A DNA stretch of 64,000 nucleotides from NCBI RefSeq assembly GCF_004122035.1, contig NZ_SAXA01000008.1:1-64000 (forward strand). The letters are read 5' to 3'. Below the pieces are notes generated by a model that was not told the origin of the DNA, ran no database searches, and saw nothing but the letters and a program-made list of their open reading frames with translations. Source of the stretch: Ancylomarina salipaludis (lineage in GTDB: Bacteria; Bacteroidota; Bacteroidia; Bacteroidales; Marinifilaceae). Positions 42,873 to 52,163 of the stretch are shown one piece after another (positions within the stretch are counted from its first letter, which is position 1; every line of letters starts with the position of its first letter). Made by a program: the position numbers and the translations under genes.

Positions 42873-44306
42873 TTATCTTGCCCCGACCAGAGATACTGAA
42901 GAAATAGTGTCTCCCATACCAACCAAGGTAACAGGTTTTTCAATTAAAATTGTAGGGACAGCAATAAGCTCGATAGACTCATTTTCAAAAAGACCTGTTT
43001 CAAGCAAATCATTTTTACCATATTTTGCTGTTACAAGATTCTGTAAATTACTTAACTCATTAAGGCCAACATCAGAAACCTTATGCCCTTGAGCCCACAA
43101 TAAAACATCTTTTGTATTAATAGCGCCCGTTCCCGCTTTGGCAGCAGCAACAGTAGCCGCCAATTGCATACCATCTCTGTTTTGAACAGGGCTCACTTTA
43201 AAGCCTCTTTTCTGCATGGTTAAATACAAACCAAACATATGCAATTGCATACGAGGGCACTGCGTGTATTCATATATTTTCAGCATTCCCTCAAACATAT
43301 TCTCAGCATTGACATTCGCCTCACATTGTGCAGCCAACTCCTCTTCTCCAATTACCTCAAGAATATCAATCAGTTCACGTTCATTAAATCCTAAACTATC
43401 AACGCTCTTACCCAATAAATCGATCAAATGCTTGCGTACCGCCTTATCCTGCGTAGATGCAACCTCAAGGTGCAATAAATTATCAGGACACGATTTTCGC
43501 CATTCGTTTATCATTGCCTTCGAAGCATCTATTTTGTCAGCACCTTTACTTCCGTCCTTCAAGGTTTCATGAAGCATTTGATAACCAGAAAGTATAATAT
43601 ATTCCGGATTTATATCTGGCTGAGACATTTTATTTGAAAAATGCTCATCGATATGCAGTTTAAAATTTAATGGATCATATGTTGCAATGAATCGGTTGGC
43701 TTTCGGACAGGTATAAACTTTTCCATCCAAAGTGATGGCATCCCCCTTATCAAATTCAATAATCCAGTGAATTAGAGGTAAATCATTTTTACGATCGACT
43801 TTGGAGGCCTGAGCCACATCTCCATTTTCATCTACAGTTAACAGATTATCCAAATCTAAGAAAAGCTGCGACTGCTCTTTAGGAGATGATGCACAATGCA
43901 CGTAAACTGAATCGACACCACAAACAGCCATCACATTCGCAACAATTCCGCCTTGGCCACCCATCTGAAGTTTATCGTAACCAATTGTATCATTCAACCA
44001 ATTGAATACTGCTTTATCTTCAATCAACCATTCTTCAGCTTTTCCAGCTTGAAAACATTGTAAAAATCCACGTATTGCATCCTCATTTGTTTGGATACAA
44101 TTCTCCCCTGCACCAACAATTTTAGTTAGATCTAATTCATTTTCCTCAATGATTTCCTCAATAAATTTCCCATTGATTTTAATCACTGCATCCACATTTG
44201 CATTAAAAGCACTAATAAGACCTTTTACTTGCCCCATTTTCTCAAGCTGAGCAGGTGCCGTTTTATAATGCGCTAACCATTTTTCTTTTAAATCGCTGTA
44301 TGACAT
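42873..44306 (-). CDS. ADP-dependent glucokinase/phosphofructokinase family kinase
   Basis: This 477-aa protein belongs to the ADP-dependent sugar kinase family of the ribokinase fold. The catalytic GMGD motif is near the C-terminus (Asp466 in GMGDTISS), the NxxE-type metal motif is in FNERELIDIL, and the N-terminal FNANVDAVIKI matches the sugar-binding strand. Such enzymes use ADP, not ATP, to phosphorylate glucose or fructose-6-phosphate. They are best known from archaea and animals and less common in bacteria. It is a single-gene unit, with its own terminator and 343 bases to the next gene upstream. Sugar preference cannot be read here. Confidence 0.85.
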   Translation of the reverse strand: MSYSDLKEKWLAHYKTAPAQLEKMGQVKGLISAFNANVDAVIKINGKFIEEIIEENELDLTKIVGAGENCIQTNEDAIRGFLQCFQAGKAEEWLIEDKAVFNWLNDTIGYDKLQMGGQGGIVANVMAVCGVDSVYVHCASSPKEQSQLFLDLDNLLTVDENGDVAQASKVDRKNDLPLIHWIIEFDKGDAITLDGKVYTCPKANRFIATYDPLNFKLHIDEHFSNKMSQPDINPEYIILSGYQMLHETLKDGSKGADKIDASKAMINEWRKSCPDNLLHLEVASTQDKAVRKHLIDLLGKSVDSLGFNERELIDILEVIGEEELAAQCEANVNAENMFEGMLKIYEYTQCPRMQLHMFGLYLTMQKRGFKVSPVQNRDGMQLAATVAAAKAGTGAINTKDVLLWAQGHKVSDVGLNELSNLQNLVTAKYGKNDLLETGLFENESIELIAVPTILIEKPVTLVGMGDTISSVSLVGAR

Positions 44307-44649
44307 GCCAATAATTTAGTTTTTATTACAGTTAACTCTAACTCATCATAGAGCATTACAGTTAACTTCCAGATGTTTGATAAAGGCAAAGAAATACAAT
44401 TTAGGAGTGTTTATTAAAAATTCATAATAAAAAGCAAATAAAAATCGTTGCAAAGGTTTGAAATAAATGTTCTGAATTACACGCCTACATAAAATGAAGT
44501 TAAAAATACCATGATAAATCAAAATGTTAAAAAACACCCAATCACACCTACATATATTTGTATATTTAAATATATTTGTAGCCGTATAAATGATTTAATA
44601 TTTAAAAACCAAAGGCTAAATAGAAGCTAGCCGTATAAAATTTAAACAA
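44307..44649. other. Divergent spacer, kinase and OsmC genes
   Basis: It contains the OsmC promoter region and a 12-base direct repeat (TAGCCGTATAAA at 44579-44590 and 44628-44639) just before the osmC-like ATG. The frame at 44346-44537 on the minus strand shows no resemblance to a protein. Nothing else is evident. Confidence 0.55.
44571..44578 (+). promoter_or_regulatory. Promoter box of the OsmC-like gene (TATATTTG)
   Basis: TATATTTG at 44571-44578 fits TAnnTTTG, and a second copy is at 44553-44560. The leader of about 70 bases carries two copies of TAGCCGTATAAA. The spacing of a -33 element is unclear. Confidence 0.5.
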
Positions 44650-45063
44650 ATGAAAGCAACGACAACTTGGACACAAGGCATATCTTCAGTAATTACTGAT
44701 AATAGAGGACACGAAACGATTGTTGATTTACCAGAAGCAAAAGGTGGACAGGATTTAGGCCCTACCGCATTTGAACTTTGCTTGATGAGCTACTCAGGAT
44801 GTGTTAATACAATTTTTAATATTGTATCAAAAAAAATGAGATTTGAATTCACGGCTCTTGAAGTAGATACCATTGGTCACCAAAAAGATGGTGCTGCTAC
44901 CTTTACCGATGTTGAGGTAGAACTTAGAATAGACACCGAAGCAAGCGATGAGAAAATAGAATCCTGCTTGGAGAAAACTTTAAAAATATGTCCTGTCGGC
45001 GTTCTTTTCCACCAAGCTGGTGTTAACACTACTTACAAAATTATGCGACTACAAAAAGCATAA
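44650..45063 (+). CDS. OsmC/Ohr-family peroxiredoxin-like protein
   Basis: This 137-aa protein has the two family cysteines: Cys51 in SYSGCVNTIF and Cys114 in KICPVGVLF. These reduce organic hydroperoxides in Ohr and OsmC through a Cys-Cys cycle. The N-terminal beta strands are shorter than in Ohr, and the helix with the first Cys lacks the usual AAC, so it belongs to the broader OsmC group. It is a single gene with its own promoter and terminator. A thiol-peroxidase gene follows 200 bases on. Confidence 0.9.
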   Translation: MKATTTWTQGISSVITDNRGHETIVDLPEAKGGQDLGPTAFELCLMSYSGCVNTIFNIVSKKMRFEFTALEVDTIGHQKDGAATFTDVEVELRIDTEASDEKIESCLEKTLKICPVGVLFHQAGVNTTYKIMRLQKA

Positions 45064-45086
45064 TCCATAACAATTCAAACATATAG

Positions 45087-45123
45087 ATATCCCTTATCGA
45101 AACTGGTAAGGGATATTTTTTTT
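45087..45123 (+). terminator. Terminator of the OsmC-like gene
   Basis: ATATCCCTTA and TAAGGGATAT pair perfectly around a 10-base loop, followed by eight T residues. Confidence 0.88.
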
Positions 45124-45267
45124 GATCTTTAACAAGAAATTAACAATAAAGCGGTTTTAACAGAAGACTCTAAAGTCTTTTATTTCATATTTTTACAATA
45201 AACGTGAAAAAGAGACTCCGTTCTGTTTCTCATTTATCAATTCATCCAAAATTTTAAATCCAAAAAT

Positions 45268-45852
45268 ATGAAACGCTTATTATTTCTTATCCTGGTTCTA
45301 ATCAGCCTTAGCAGCCATGCTCAAAAAACAAAATGCAGTCTGAAAATTGGCCAAAAAGCCCCTAGATTTGTTGCTTTAGATCAAAATGGAGTCAAAATAA
45401 AGAGCACGGCTATTCTAAAAGAAAAACAATTAATTGTTGTTTTCTATAGAGGACAATGGTGTCCATTCTGTAATCGACATTTGAGTGAATTACAAGATCA
45501 TCTGGAAGATTTCAAAAAGGCCGGTGCTCAACTTATAGCCATCACTCCCGAGAAAACAGAAAATATCGATAAAACAATAGAAAAAACGAAAGCCGATTTT
45601 CCCATTCTTTGGGATAAAGACAACTTAATAATGAAAACCTTTGGCGTTGATTTTATTTTAGCGAAAGATTTACAAGAGAGGTATAAACAATATGGTGTTG
45701 ATTTAAACAAAGCCAATGGAAATCCAAGCCAGACTCTCCCGGTGCCAGCTACTTTTGTGATCGGTAAAAACGGAAAAATTAAATTCATCCAATACGATCC
45801 CAATTATAAAAACAGATCAACAGCACAGGAGATTTTAAACCATCTAAAATAG
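45268..45852 (+). CDS. Exported peroxiredoxin-like AhpC/TSA protein
   Basis: This 194-aa protein has a signal peptide (residues 1 to about 19: MKRLLFLILVLISLSSHAQ) and a thioredoxin fold. The redox motif reads RGQWCPFCNRH with Cys65 and Cys68, a CPFC pair that places it among the peroxiredoxin-like (AhpC-TSA) proteins rather than standard peroxiredoxins, which have T-x-x-C. It is probably periplasmic and may reduce peroxides or protein disulfides. It stands alone ahead of a small membrane-protein gene 104 bases downstream. Confidence 0.88.
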   Translation: MKRLLFLILVLISLSSHAQKTKCSLKIGQKAPRFVALDQNGVKIKSTAILKEKQLIVVFYRGQWCPFCNRHLSELQDHLEDFKKAGAQLIAITPEKTENIDKTIEKTKADFPILWDKDNLIMKTFGVDFILAKDLQERYKQYGVDLNKANGNPSQTLPVPATFVIGKNGKIKFIQYDPNYKNRSTAQEILNHLK

Positions 45853-45956
45853 CTTGATCTTTATCTGAGGACAAAAAAACAGCTTAGATGCTTTAGAATA
45901 CCAGGTTTAACTCTAATTCATTCAAATAAAAGAAGTATCTATGCAAAAAATAAAAC

Positions 45957-46406
45957 ATGACAAGCTACACCCCACACAATACAGATTTCTCGATTTGGAA
46001 AAGAATCAAAAGTGAATTAAGCCTATTCTTAATCATACAAGTTATTTTCCTTTTTTTCACCGGAATTAATCTTATATATGAAATAACTCTTGTTCTAATT
46101 TTCATTCTTTTATTGTCCCTAAAACGAAACCGAATCATCTATCAAATCGATTTCGATGAAGAAAAAAATGAATTCACAATTTCATATTTCAGTTTAATCG
46201 CAATAAAGGGAACAGAAATTGTTCCTTTAACAAATCTGAATACAAGACTCGGCCCTAAACGCTTTGGCCTTGGCAGTTCTGTCACCACCCTTGAATTCTT
46301 CAATAAAAAACAACTTATTGGCGAAATTCGTTCAGATGACAAATGGCAATGGACTGATGAACAACTTGATGAAATTCACAAAAAAGTTGTCGATTCAAAA
46401 ATTTAA
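45957..46406 (+). CDS. Small membrane protein, 149 aa, unrecognised
   Basis: Two hydrophobic segments lie at about residues 22-38 and 42-55 (LSLFLIIQVIFLFFTGI, ITLVLIFILLLSL). A soluble part of roughly 90 residues follows with alternating beta strands (IYQIDFDEEKNEFTISYFSL, TEIVPLTNLNTRL). This fits a PH-like or bPH domain facing the cytosol, but I cannot name the family. The next gene on the same strand overlaps its end in another frame, so the two are probably co-transcribed. Confidence 0.75.
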   Translation: MTSYTPHNTDFSIWKRIKSELSLFLIIQVIFLFFTGINLIYEITLVLIFILLLSLKRNRIIYQIDFDEEKNEFTISYFSLIAIKGTEIVPLTNLNTRLGPKRFGLGSSVTTLEFFNKKQLIGEIRSDDKWQWTDEQLDEIHKKVVDSKI

Positions 46407-48390
46407 AACAGATATATTCCCATTCCTCATTTTTATTATCTTTAAAAACAAACCAAGATTTATTAAGATAAAAAAGAGCATACTATATTCAATTCTAATT
46501 CTACTGATTTCTACAAATTGGTTAGATGTTCATGCTCAAATATCCACGACTTCAAAACCAAACTCTCAATACTTCACTAGTGATGCAGGAAGAACTTATA
46601 TATATATTGACACAATTGATGAGCATTTACGGAAAGATAGTTTAAAAAAGGGCCAAACATTTTACAATAACCTAAAATCAAAGGCTTACAAAAGCAACAT
46701 TACAAAAGAACTCTATAATTTATTCTTTGTTTCTCCTAACAAAAATGAGATAATTAGTACTAAAACAAGAGAGCAAAGTGGTGAAGTATTTTTGCCTTAC
46801 GAAGGAAAACGTATCAATAAAATTATCGTTGATGTTATACCTCCATTCAAACCTAATTTCTTAGACAGCCTTCAAAAAACACGTATTTGGTTTGAAAAAA
46901 CCGCCAACAAACTCCACAATACCAGTAGTCGGGAACACATAAAAAAGCTTCTATACATTAAAGAAGGAGACACAATCGACGCCTATAATACAGCAGACAA
47001 CGAGCGATTGATTCGTAAGCTTTCCTATATTAAGGATGCTCAATTTATTGTCATCCCTGTAATGGGTTCATCTGAGTTAGTTGATCTTTATCTGTTAGTA
47101 AAAGATCAATTCTCGTGGGGTTTTGATTTAGACATGGGTTCTTTTACTTCATCTTCACTTGAACTCTATAATCAGAATTTATTCGGAAGAGGCCATGAGA
47201 TAAAATCAGGCTTTGAATACAATTCTAGCAAAAGCCAAAAATGGGGCTATCTGGCCAGCTATAAAGTTCAAAACATAAAGAATACTCATATAAATGCCGG
47301 GATAAGTTTCAGGGACAATTATAAAAATTCATTTGTTGGTTTAAGCCTCGAAAGACAGTTCGAAACCTTCTTAACCCAATATGCAGGAGGATTATCACTA
47401 TCACGAACCAGACATTCAAAAAAAATAAAATCAAACGATCCCATATTAAATAAAGAACCCCTTGATTTTGATTATGCCTCTACATGGATGGGGCGTGCCT
47501 TTAAACTCAGTTCGCCACAGAAACTCGCAAAGAAACGATTATTCTCAACACTAGGTTATTCTTCATTAAAATTCTCAAAACGTCCGGAAGTTGCTCCCGA
47601 TCTCAATAGATTCTTTCATAACAAAAGAACTTATTTAAGCAGTTTAACCCTCAATCAGGTTCAGTACTTCAAATCGAATTTAATTTACAATTTTGGTCGG
47701 ACAGAAGATATTCCTTACGGATACATGATGCAACTAACGGGTGGACTTGAAGACAATGAATTTTCTTACCGAAAGTATTTAGCATTCGATTACCAAAGAG
47801 CCACATATTTCTACAAAGCAAAGAGTTATTTTTTCACACGTTTTGCTCTGGGAGGATTCTTTGACAAAAGTCATTTTGAACAAGGCAATTTCATCTTTCA
47901 AAATAAATACATCAGTCGTCTACGAAAAACAGGACGATATCGTTTACGTAACTTTGTGGAATTGAACTACAGTCTTGGGATTCGCCGTTTTCCTGAAGAG
48001 TTTATAACCTTTAACACGGATACCGGTATTCGTGGGTATTCAAGCCTCCAAGCTACAGGTACACAAAGACTGACCTTAAAGCTTGAAAACATGACATTCA
48101 CCCCTTACATGGCTGCTGGATTTCGACTTGCATTTTTCAATTTCCTCGATGTGGGCACCATCGGTAGCAATCAGCACCACCCATTAAAAAACAAAGCTTA
48201 TTATGGATTGGGGCTGGGGATTCGTTTAAACAACGAAAATCTGGTATTCAAAACAATCGAAATACGTTTTGCTCTTTACCCCAAAGCGCCAAGCGACTTT
48301 ACAAGTCCACAATATGGAATATCGGGAGAAGATCGACCTAATTTCAATAATTTTAATGTCAAAGGGCCTAAAATTATTGACTTTGAATAG
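46369..48390 (+). CDS. BamA/TamA-like outer-membrane beta-barrel protein
   Basis: The frame is open from 46264, but the ATG at 46369 (673 aa) is the best start. It overlaps the end of the preceding gene by 38 bases, and the earlier ATGs lie deeper inside that gene. A positively charged stretch is followed by a signal-like helix (SILYSILILLISTNWLDVHAQ, ending near residue 58 from this ATG). One POTRA-like domain is visible (IVDVIPPFKP ... EGDTIDAYNTADNERLIRKLSYIKDAQFIVIP), then a barrel of alternating strands to the C-terminus, with an R-G-Y-S-S motif in the last third like the RGF/RGY box of Omp85 proteins. It has fewer POTRA domains than BamA, so it is probably a TamA-like or specialised assembly/translocation factor. 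Confidence 0.75.
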   Translation: MKFTKKLSIQKFKTDIFPFLIFIIFKNKPRFIKIKKSILYSILILLISTNWLDVHAQISTTSKPNSQYFTSDAGRTYIYIDTIDEHLRKDSLKKGQTFYNNLKSKAYKSNITKELYNLFFVSPNKNEIISTKTREQSGEVFLPYEGKRINKIIVDVIPPFKPNFLDSLQKTRIWFEKTANKLHNTSSREHIKKLLYIKEGDTIDAYNTADNERLIRKLSYIKDAQFIVIPVMGSSELVDLYLLVKDQFSWGFDLDMGSFTSSSLELYNQNLFGRGHEIKSGFEYNSSKSQKWGYLASYKVQNIKNTHINAGISFRDNYKNSFVGLSLERQFETFLTQYAGGLSLSRTRHSKKIKSNDPILNKEPLDFDYASTWMGRAFKLSSPQKLAKKRLFSTLGYSSLKFSKRPEVAPDLNRFFHNKRTYLSSLTLNQVQYFKSNLIYNFGRTEDIPYGYMMQLTGGLEDNEFSYRKYLAFDYQRATYFYKAKSYFFTRFALGGFFDKSHFEQGNFIFQNKYISRLRKTGRYRLRNFVELNYSLGIRRFPEEFITFNTDTGIRGYSSLQATGTQRLTLKLENMTFTPYMAAGFRLAFFNFLDVGTIGSNQHHPLKNKAYYGLGLGIRLNNENLVFKTIEIRFALYPKAPSDFTSPQYGISGEDRPNFNNFNVKGPKIIDFE

Positions 48391-48420
48391 ACCTTCCGCT
48401 CTCAATTCAAAAGACCAGTA

Positions 48421-49752
48421 TCAAACAACACTCCCCCGCCACTTTGCATATTTGAGGTATACAAATGAAGCTGTACCTAAGAATATGGCATAAAAATATT
48501 CAGACAACCAAACTTCTGACACAGAAACCTGTAAAACTTGAGTCAGAACGTAAACTGCTCCTAAATAAAATGTAAGAACAACAACTTCAACAAGCATGGC
48601 ATGAAACGTTCGTCCTGTTCCGGAAATACCATGAAATAAGGTAATGGCAATTGGAAATAAAAGCGATGCTCCAAATACAACATACACAACTGGGCGAGTA
48701 TGCTCAATCAATAAAGCATTATCGGTATAAATTGAAATAATAAAATCAGGAATAAAAATTGAGATGCCAACCAGTGCAAGAACAGATAAAAAAGACAACT
48801 TTATCGTTCGCCAAATAATCAGCATCACTTTATCAGGAAATCCTTCTCCAATAACCTGACTAACGAGTGTATTCACTGCAGAACCAAAGGCCCAAACCGG
48901 CACCATTAGCAGAACATAGATACTTCGAATAATATTAGAAATAGCCAACTCATGCTCCCCCATTCTCTCAACTAAAATAAAAAAAACAAACCAACACGAA
49001 AGAGCCAGAAAATTCTGAATCATGATAGGAAATGAAACCTTTATCAATCTCGAAAACAAGGGCCAGTCTATCTTACAGAAGTGAAACAGGTCATAATAGG
49101 CGATAGGAATCTTTCTTAATGTAAAGACAATAAAGAAAATCATCGCTGTAAATTCAGCAATCACCGAAGCTAAGGCAGCCCCTTTTATTCCCATCTCAGG
49201 CAATCCGAACTGTCCAAATATTAAGGCATAATCCAAAAAAACATTCACAATAGCCATTACTCCTGTACTCCAACTAATTACTTTAGTCTTAGCTATCCCA
49301 ATATAAAATGCCCGAAATAAAAGGTTCACACAGGCAAACAAGATTCCCCAGGCACGATAAGAAATGTAATCGTTACTGGCCTGAAAAATAGCATCAGAAC
49401 TGACCATCCACTTGAGAAGAGAAGGTGACTGAAATTCCATAAAACCAAACAAAAGAATCCCGGAGAACATTAAAAAATAAAACGCATGGATAAAGGTTTT
49501 ACCCACCAAAGTATAATTCTGCTCCCCTACCCGTCTGGCAATTACAATTTGAGTGCCCAAACCGAATCCCCAAACAAGCATAACAATAGCAAAATAAAAA
49601 ATGGTTGCGATGGCAGCAGCTCCAAGTGCCGTTTCACTCAAGTGTCCCAGAAAAGCCGTATCGGTTACCGATATTATATTCTGCGCCACACTACCTAATA
49701 TAATGGGATAAGCTATCGTCCAGATGCTTTTAGAATCTATTTTTGTTTTCAA
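48421..49752 (-). CDS. MATE-family multidrug/cation antiporter
   Basis: This 443-aa protein has about twelve membrane helices and the MATE pattern: IWTIAYPIILGSVAQNIISVTDTAFLGHLSE at the N-terminus, a second half-repeat beginning near residue 237, and the QIVIARRVGEQN loop. It probably exports cationic compounds or metabolites using an Na+ or H+ gradient. It converges with the BamA-like gene (30 bases between stops). It is related to DinF/NorM, but the sequence does not separate the subtypes clearly. Confidence 0.9.
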   Translation of the reverse strand: MKTKIDSKSIWTIAYPIILGSVAQNIISVTDTAFLGHLSETALGAAAIATIFYFAIVMLVWGFGLGTQIVIARRVGEQNYTLVGKTFIHAFYFLMFSGILLFGFMEFQSPSLLKWMVSSDAIFQASNDYISYRAWGILFACVNLLFRAFYIGIAKTKVISWSTGVMAIVNVFLDYALIFGQFGLPEMGIKGAALASVIAEFTAMIFFIVFTLRKIPIAYYDLFHFCKIDWPLFSRLIKVSFPIMIQNFLALSCWFVFFILVERMGEHELAISNIIRSIYVLLMVPVWAFGSAVNTLVSQVIGEGFPDKVMLIIWRTIKLSFLSVLALVGISIFIPDFIISIYTDNALLIEHTRPVVYVVFGASLLFPIAITLFHGISGTGRTFHAMLVEVVVLTFYLGAVYVLTQVLQVSVSEVWLSEYFYAIFLGTASFVYLKYAKWRGSVV

Positions 49753-49818
49753 TTCTTCTTGTATTAAGGATTTCGTCCAAATGTAAGACCAAAACTAAAA
49801 TTTACAAACTCCGATAAA

Positions 49819-49857
49819 AGAAAAAAGGCTCACTTAACAATATGAAAGTGAGCCTTT
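49819..49857 (-). terminator. Terminator of the DPP IV gene
   Basis: AAAGGCTCACTT and AAGTGAGCCTTT pair perfectly around a 10-base loop, followed on the minus strand by a T run. Confidence 0.88.
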
Positions 49858-49876
49858 GTGATTTAATGAGAAAATT

Positions 49877-52030
49877 TTATTTCAAATAATCATCAAAATA
49901 ATTGCTTACTTTCTGTTTTAAGTGGATTCGATCCATCCCTCTAACATTGTGTTCTGCTCGAGGGTATGGGAAATAATCAACCTGAACATTATTCTTAATA
50001 CATTCTCTAATAAAATTCAAGCTATGTTGCCACAATACTGTTTTATCAATGGCTCCCTGGCAGATTAAAAGTTTCCCTTTTAAATCTTTTGCTTTATTCA
50101 ATAGCGAAGCCTGAGCATAACCTTCGGGATTTTCACTTGGAGTATCCATATAACGCTCGCCATACATCACTTCATACCATTTCCAATCGATTACCGGACC
50201 ACCGGCAACAGCCACTTTAAATACATCAGGGTAATTGGTAATCAGCGAAATGGTCATAAAACCACCATAACTCCATCCATGTACACCAATACGATCCGCA
50301 TCCACATAAGATTGTGATTTCAAAAACTCAACTCCTTTCATTTGATCTGCCATTTCAGGCTGACCGCACTGACGATGAATAACCGCTTCGAATTCTTTCC
50401 CACGATTAGCCGAGCCTCTATTATCAAGCGTAAAAACAACATAGCCATGCTGAGCCATATATTCTTCCCACAAACGAGCTCCGCCTAACCATCTGTCGGT
50501 TACCAGTTGAGCATGAGGTCCACCATACACATATACCACTACCGGGTATTTTTTAGCAGGATCAAAATCAGACGGCTTAATCAGTCTGTAATACAAATCT
50601 GTTTTATCGTCTGCAGATTTAATAGTTCCCAGTGAAATTTCACCCAAGTTATAATCTTTAAGTTTATTTTCAGCTGTTACCAAATTCTTTACAATCTTGC
50701 CTTTTGCATCTGCAATATTGATAACTCGGGGTACGTTCAAACTGCTATAATTATCGATAAAATAAGCTCCTGACTTGCTAACCTCTACACTATGGTAACC
50801 TTCCGCTTTAGTCAGTTGAGTGCGCTTGCCGGTCTTCATATTCAATTTATAAACATGACGCTCGGTAGGACTTACCTCGGTTGATTCATAAAATAAATTC
50901 TTCTCCGCATTATCAAAACCTAAAACCTGAGTTACCATCCAGTCTCCTGAGGTTAGTTGCTTTATTAATTTCCCATTTGTATCGTACAGAAAAAAATGAT
51001 TGAAACCCGCTGTGTTAGACTGATAAATGAAGTTATTAGGCTTATTTTTCAAAAAAATAAGCTTATGTTGTGGTTCAACCCAACGGTTATCTTTTTCAGT
51101 TAACAAGGTCTTTACCAATTCACCTGTTGCAACACTGTATTTATTAAGCTTCATATGATTTGAAGCTCTGTTCAAAACCTGAATATATAAATACTCACCT
51201 GCTGAACCCCAGCTAACATTAGTTAAATATCTTTCTTTTCCAAAATCATTAACTTGAATCCAAGTTGTTTTAGCAGTCTTAAAGTTGTAAACACCTACCG
51301 ACACAATTTCAGAACTCATACCTGCCATTGGGTATTTAATTTCTCTCAACTCGCCTACACGCGTGTTGATGTCAACTAAAGGAAAATTTGTTACTTGACT
51401 CTCATCTTTACGATAAAATGCCAAAGACTCACCTTTAGGCGACCAAAAAATACCACCATCAATTCCATACTCATTTCTACTAACACTTTGTCCATTTACA
51501 AAGTTCTTATCCTGATCCTCTGTAATAGCAAGTTTTGTCCCTTTTCCATCAACAACGTAAAGGTTATTCTCTAAAGTATATGCTAACTTATCATTGGCTT
51601 CACAAAAGCTTTTATTTTCTGCTTCAGAGTCTGAATTCAAAACAAGCTCAGCTTGTTTCTCAGTAAACCGATAACGCAATAAACTCGATTTCAACCAAAA
51701 CTGAATGGTATTTGCATCAAGCCATATAAAAGCAGGAATTCGTTCCAATTTCCCTAGTGAACTTGCCGAAAGTGCGGCATTCAATTCATCCAGACTAACA
51801 AGTACACTGGATGCTCCTTTCGGTGTTCCAAGCATAATTGAATTCTTCTCAATAAAGCTGTATTCATTTTTATCTGCACGCCAAGTTAATTGGTTAATAT
51901 TTTCCGGGTAAAAGTCACGCCATTGCCCAATAATAGCATCTTTCATACTCAAAGTTTTATTTTGAGCATAGACAGAAACATCACAAAGAGCTAATAAACA
52001 GATGGCTCCTAAAATGATAGTTTTTTTCAT
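49877..52030 (-). CDS. Dipeptidyl peptidase IV (S9B prolyl oligopeptidase family)
   Basis: This 717-aa exported peptidase has a signal peptide (1-22, ending VYAQ) and a beta-propeller from about residue 50 to 450. The alpha/beta-hydrolase domain has the nucleophile in GWSYGGF (near residue 590), and the catalytic His is in RAEHNVRG near the C-terminus (about residue 695). It removes X-Pro or X-Ala dipeptides from peptide N-termini in the periplasm. Such enzymes are frequent in asaccharolytic or proteolytic Bacteroidota. The spacer to the divergent gene at 52164 is 133 bases and presumably holds both promoters. Confidence 0.94.
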   Translation of the reverse strand: MKKTIILGAICLLALCDVSVYAQNKTLSMKDAIIGQWRDFYPENINQLTWRADKNEYSFIEKNSIMLGTPKGASSVLVSLDELNAALSASSLGKLERIPAFIWLDANTIQFWLKSSLLRYRFTEKQAELVLNSDSEAENKSFCEANDKLAYTLENNLYVVDGKGTKLAITEDQDKNFVNGQSVSRNEYGIDGGIFWSPKGESLAFYRKDESQVTNFPLVDINTRVGELREIKYPMAGMSSEIVSVGVYNFKTAKTTWIQVNDFGKERYLTNVSWGSAGEYLYIQVLNRASNHMKLNKYSVATGELVKTLLTEKDNRWVEPQHKLIFLKNKPNNFIYQSNTAGFNHFFLYDTNGKLIKQLTSGDWMVTQVLGFDNAEKNLFYESTEVSPTERHVYKLNMKTGKRTQLTKAEGYHSVEVSKSGAYFIDNYSSLNVPRVINIADAKGKIVKNLVTAENKLKDYNLGEISLGTIKSADDKTDLYYRLIKPSDFDPAKKYPVVVYVYGGPHAQLVTDRWLGGARLWEEYMAQHGYVVFTLDNRGSANRGKEFEAVIHRQCGQPEMADQMKGVEFLKSQSYVDADRIGVHGWSYGGFMTISLITNYPDVFKVAVAGGPVIDWKWYEVMYGERYMDTPSENPEGYAQASLLNKAKDLKGKLLICQGAIDKTVLWQHSLNFIRECIKNNVQVDYFPYPRAEHNVRGMDRIHLKQKVSNYFDDYLK

Positions 52031-52163
52031 TTGTTTAGAGTTTTAAATTTGCTGTTAATAGTATTTTTACAAAGCCCTCAAATGTATTAAAAATAGACCA
52101 AAGGGCATTTGACTTCTAATATTTTCTTATTAAATTGCCATATAATTTTATACGTAAAGCATA

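Noticed and set aside
44346-44537. 63-codon minus-strand frame upstream of the kinase gene
   Set aside because: It has no similarity to any family and no ribosome-binding site, and lies in A/T-rich spacer.
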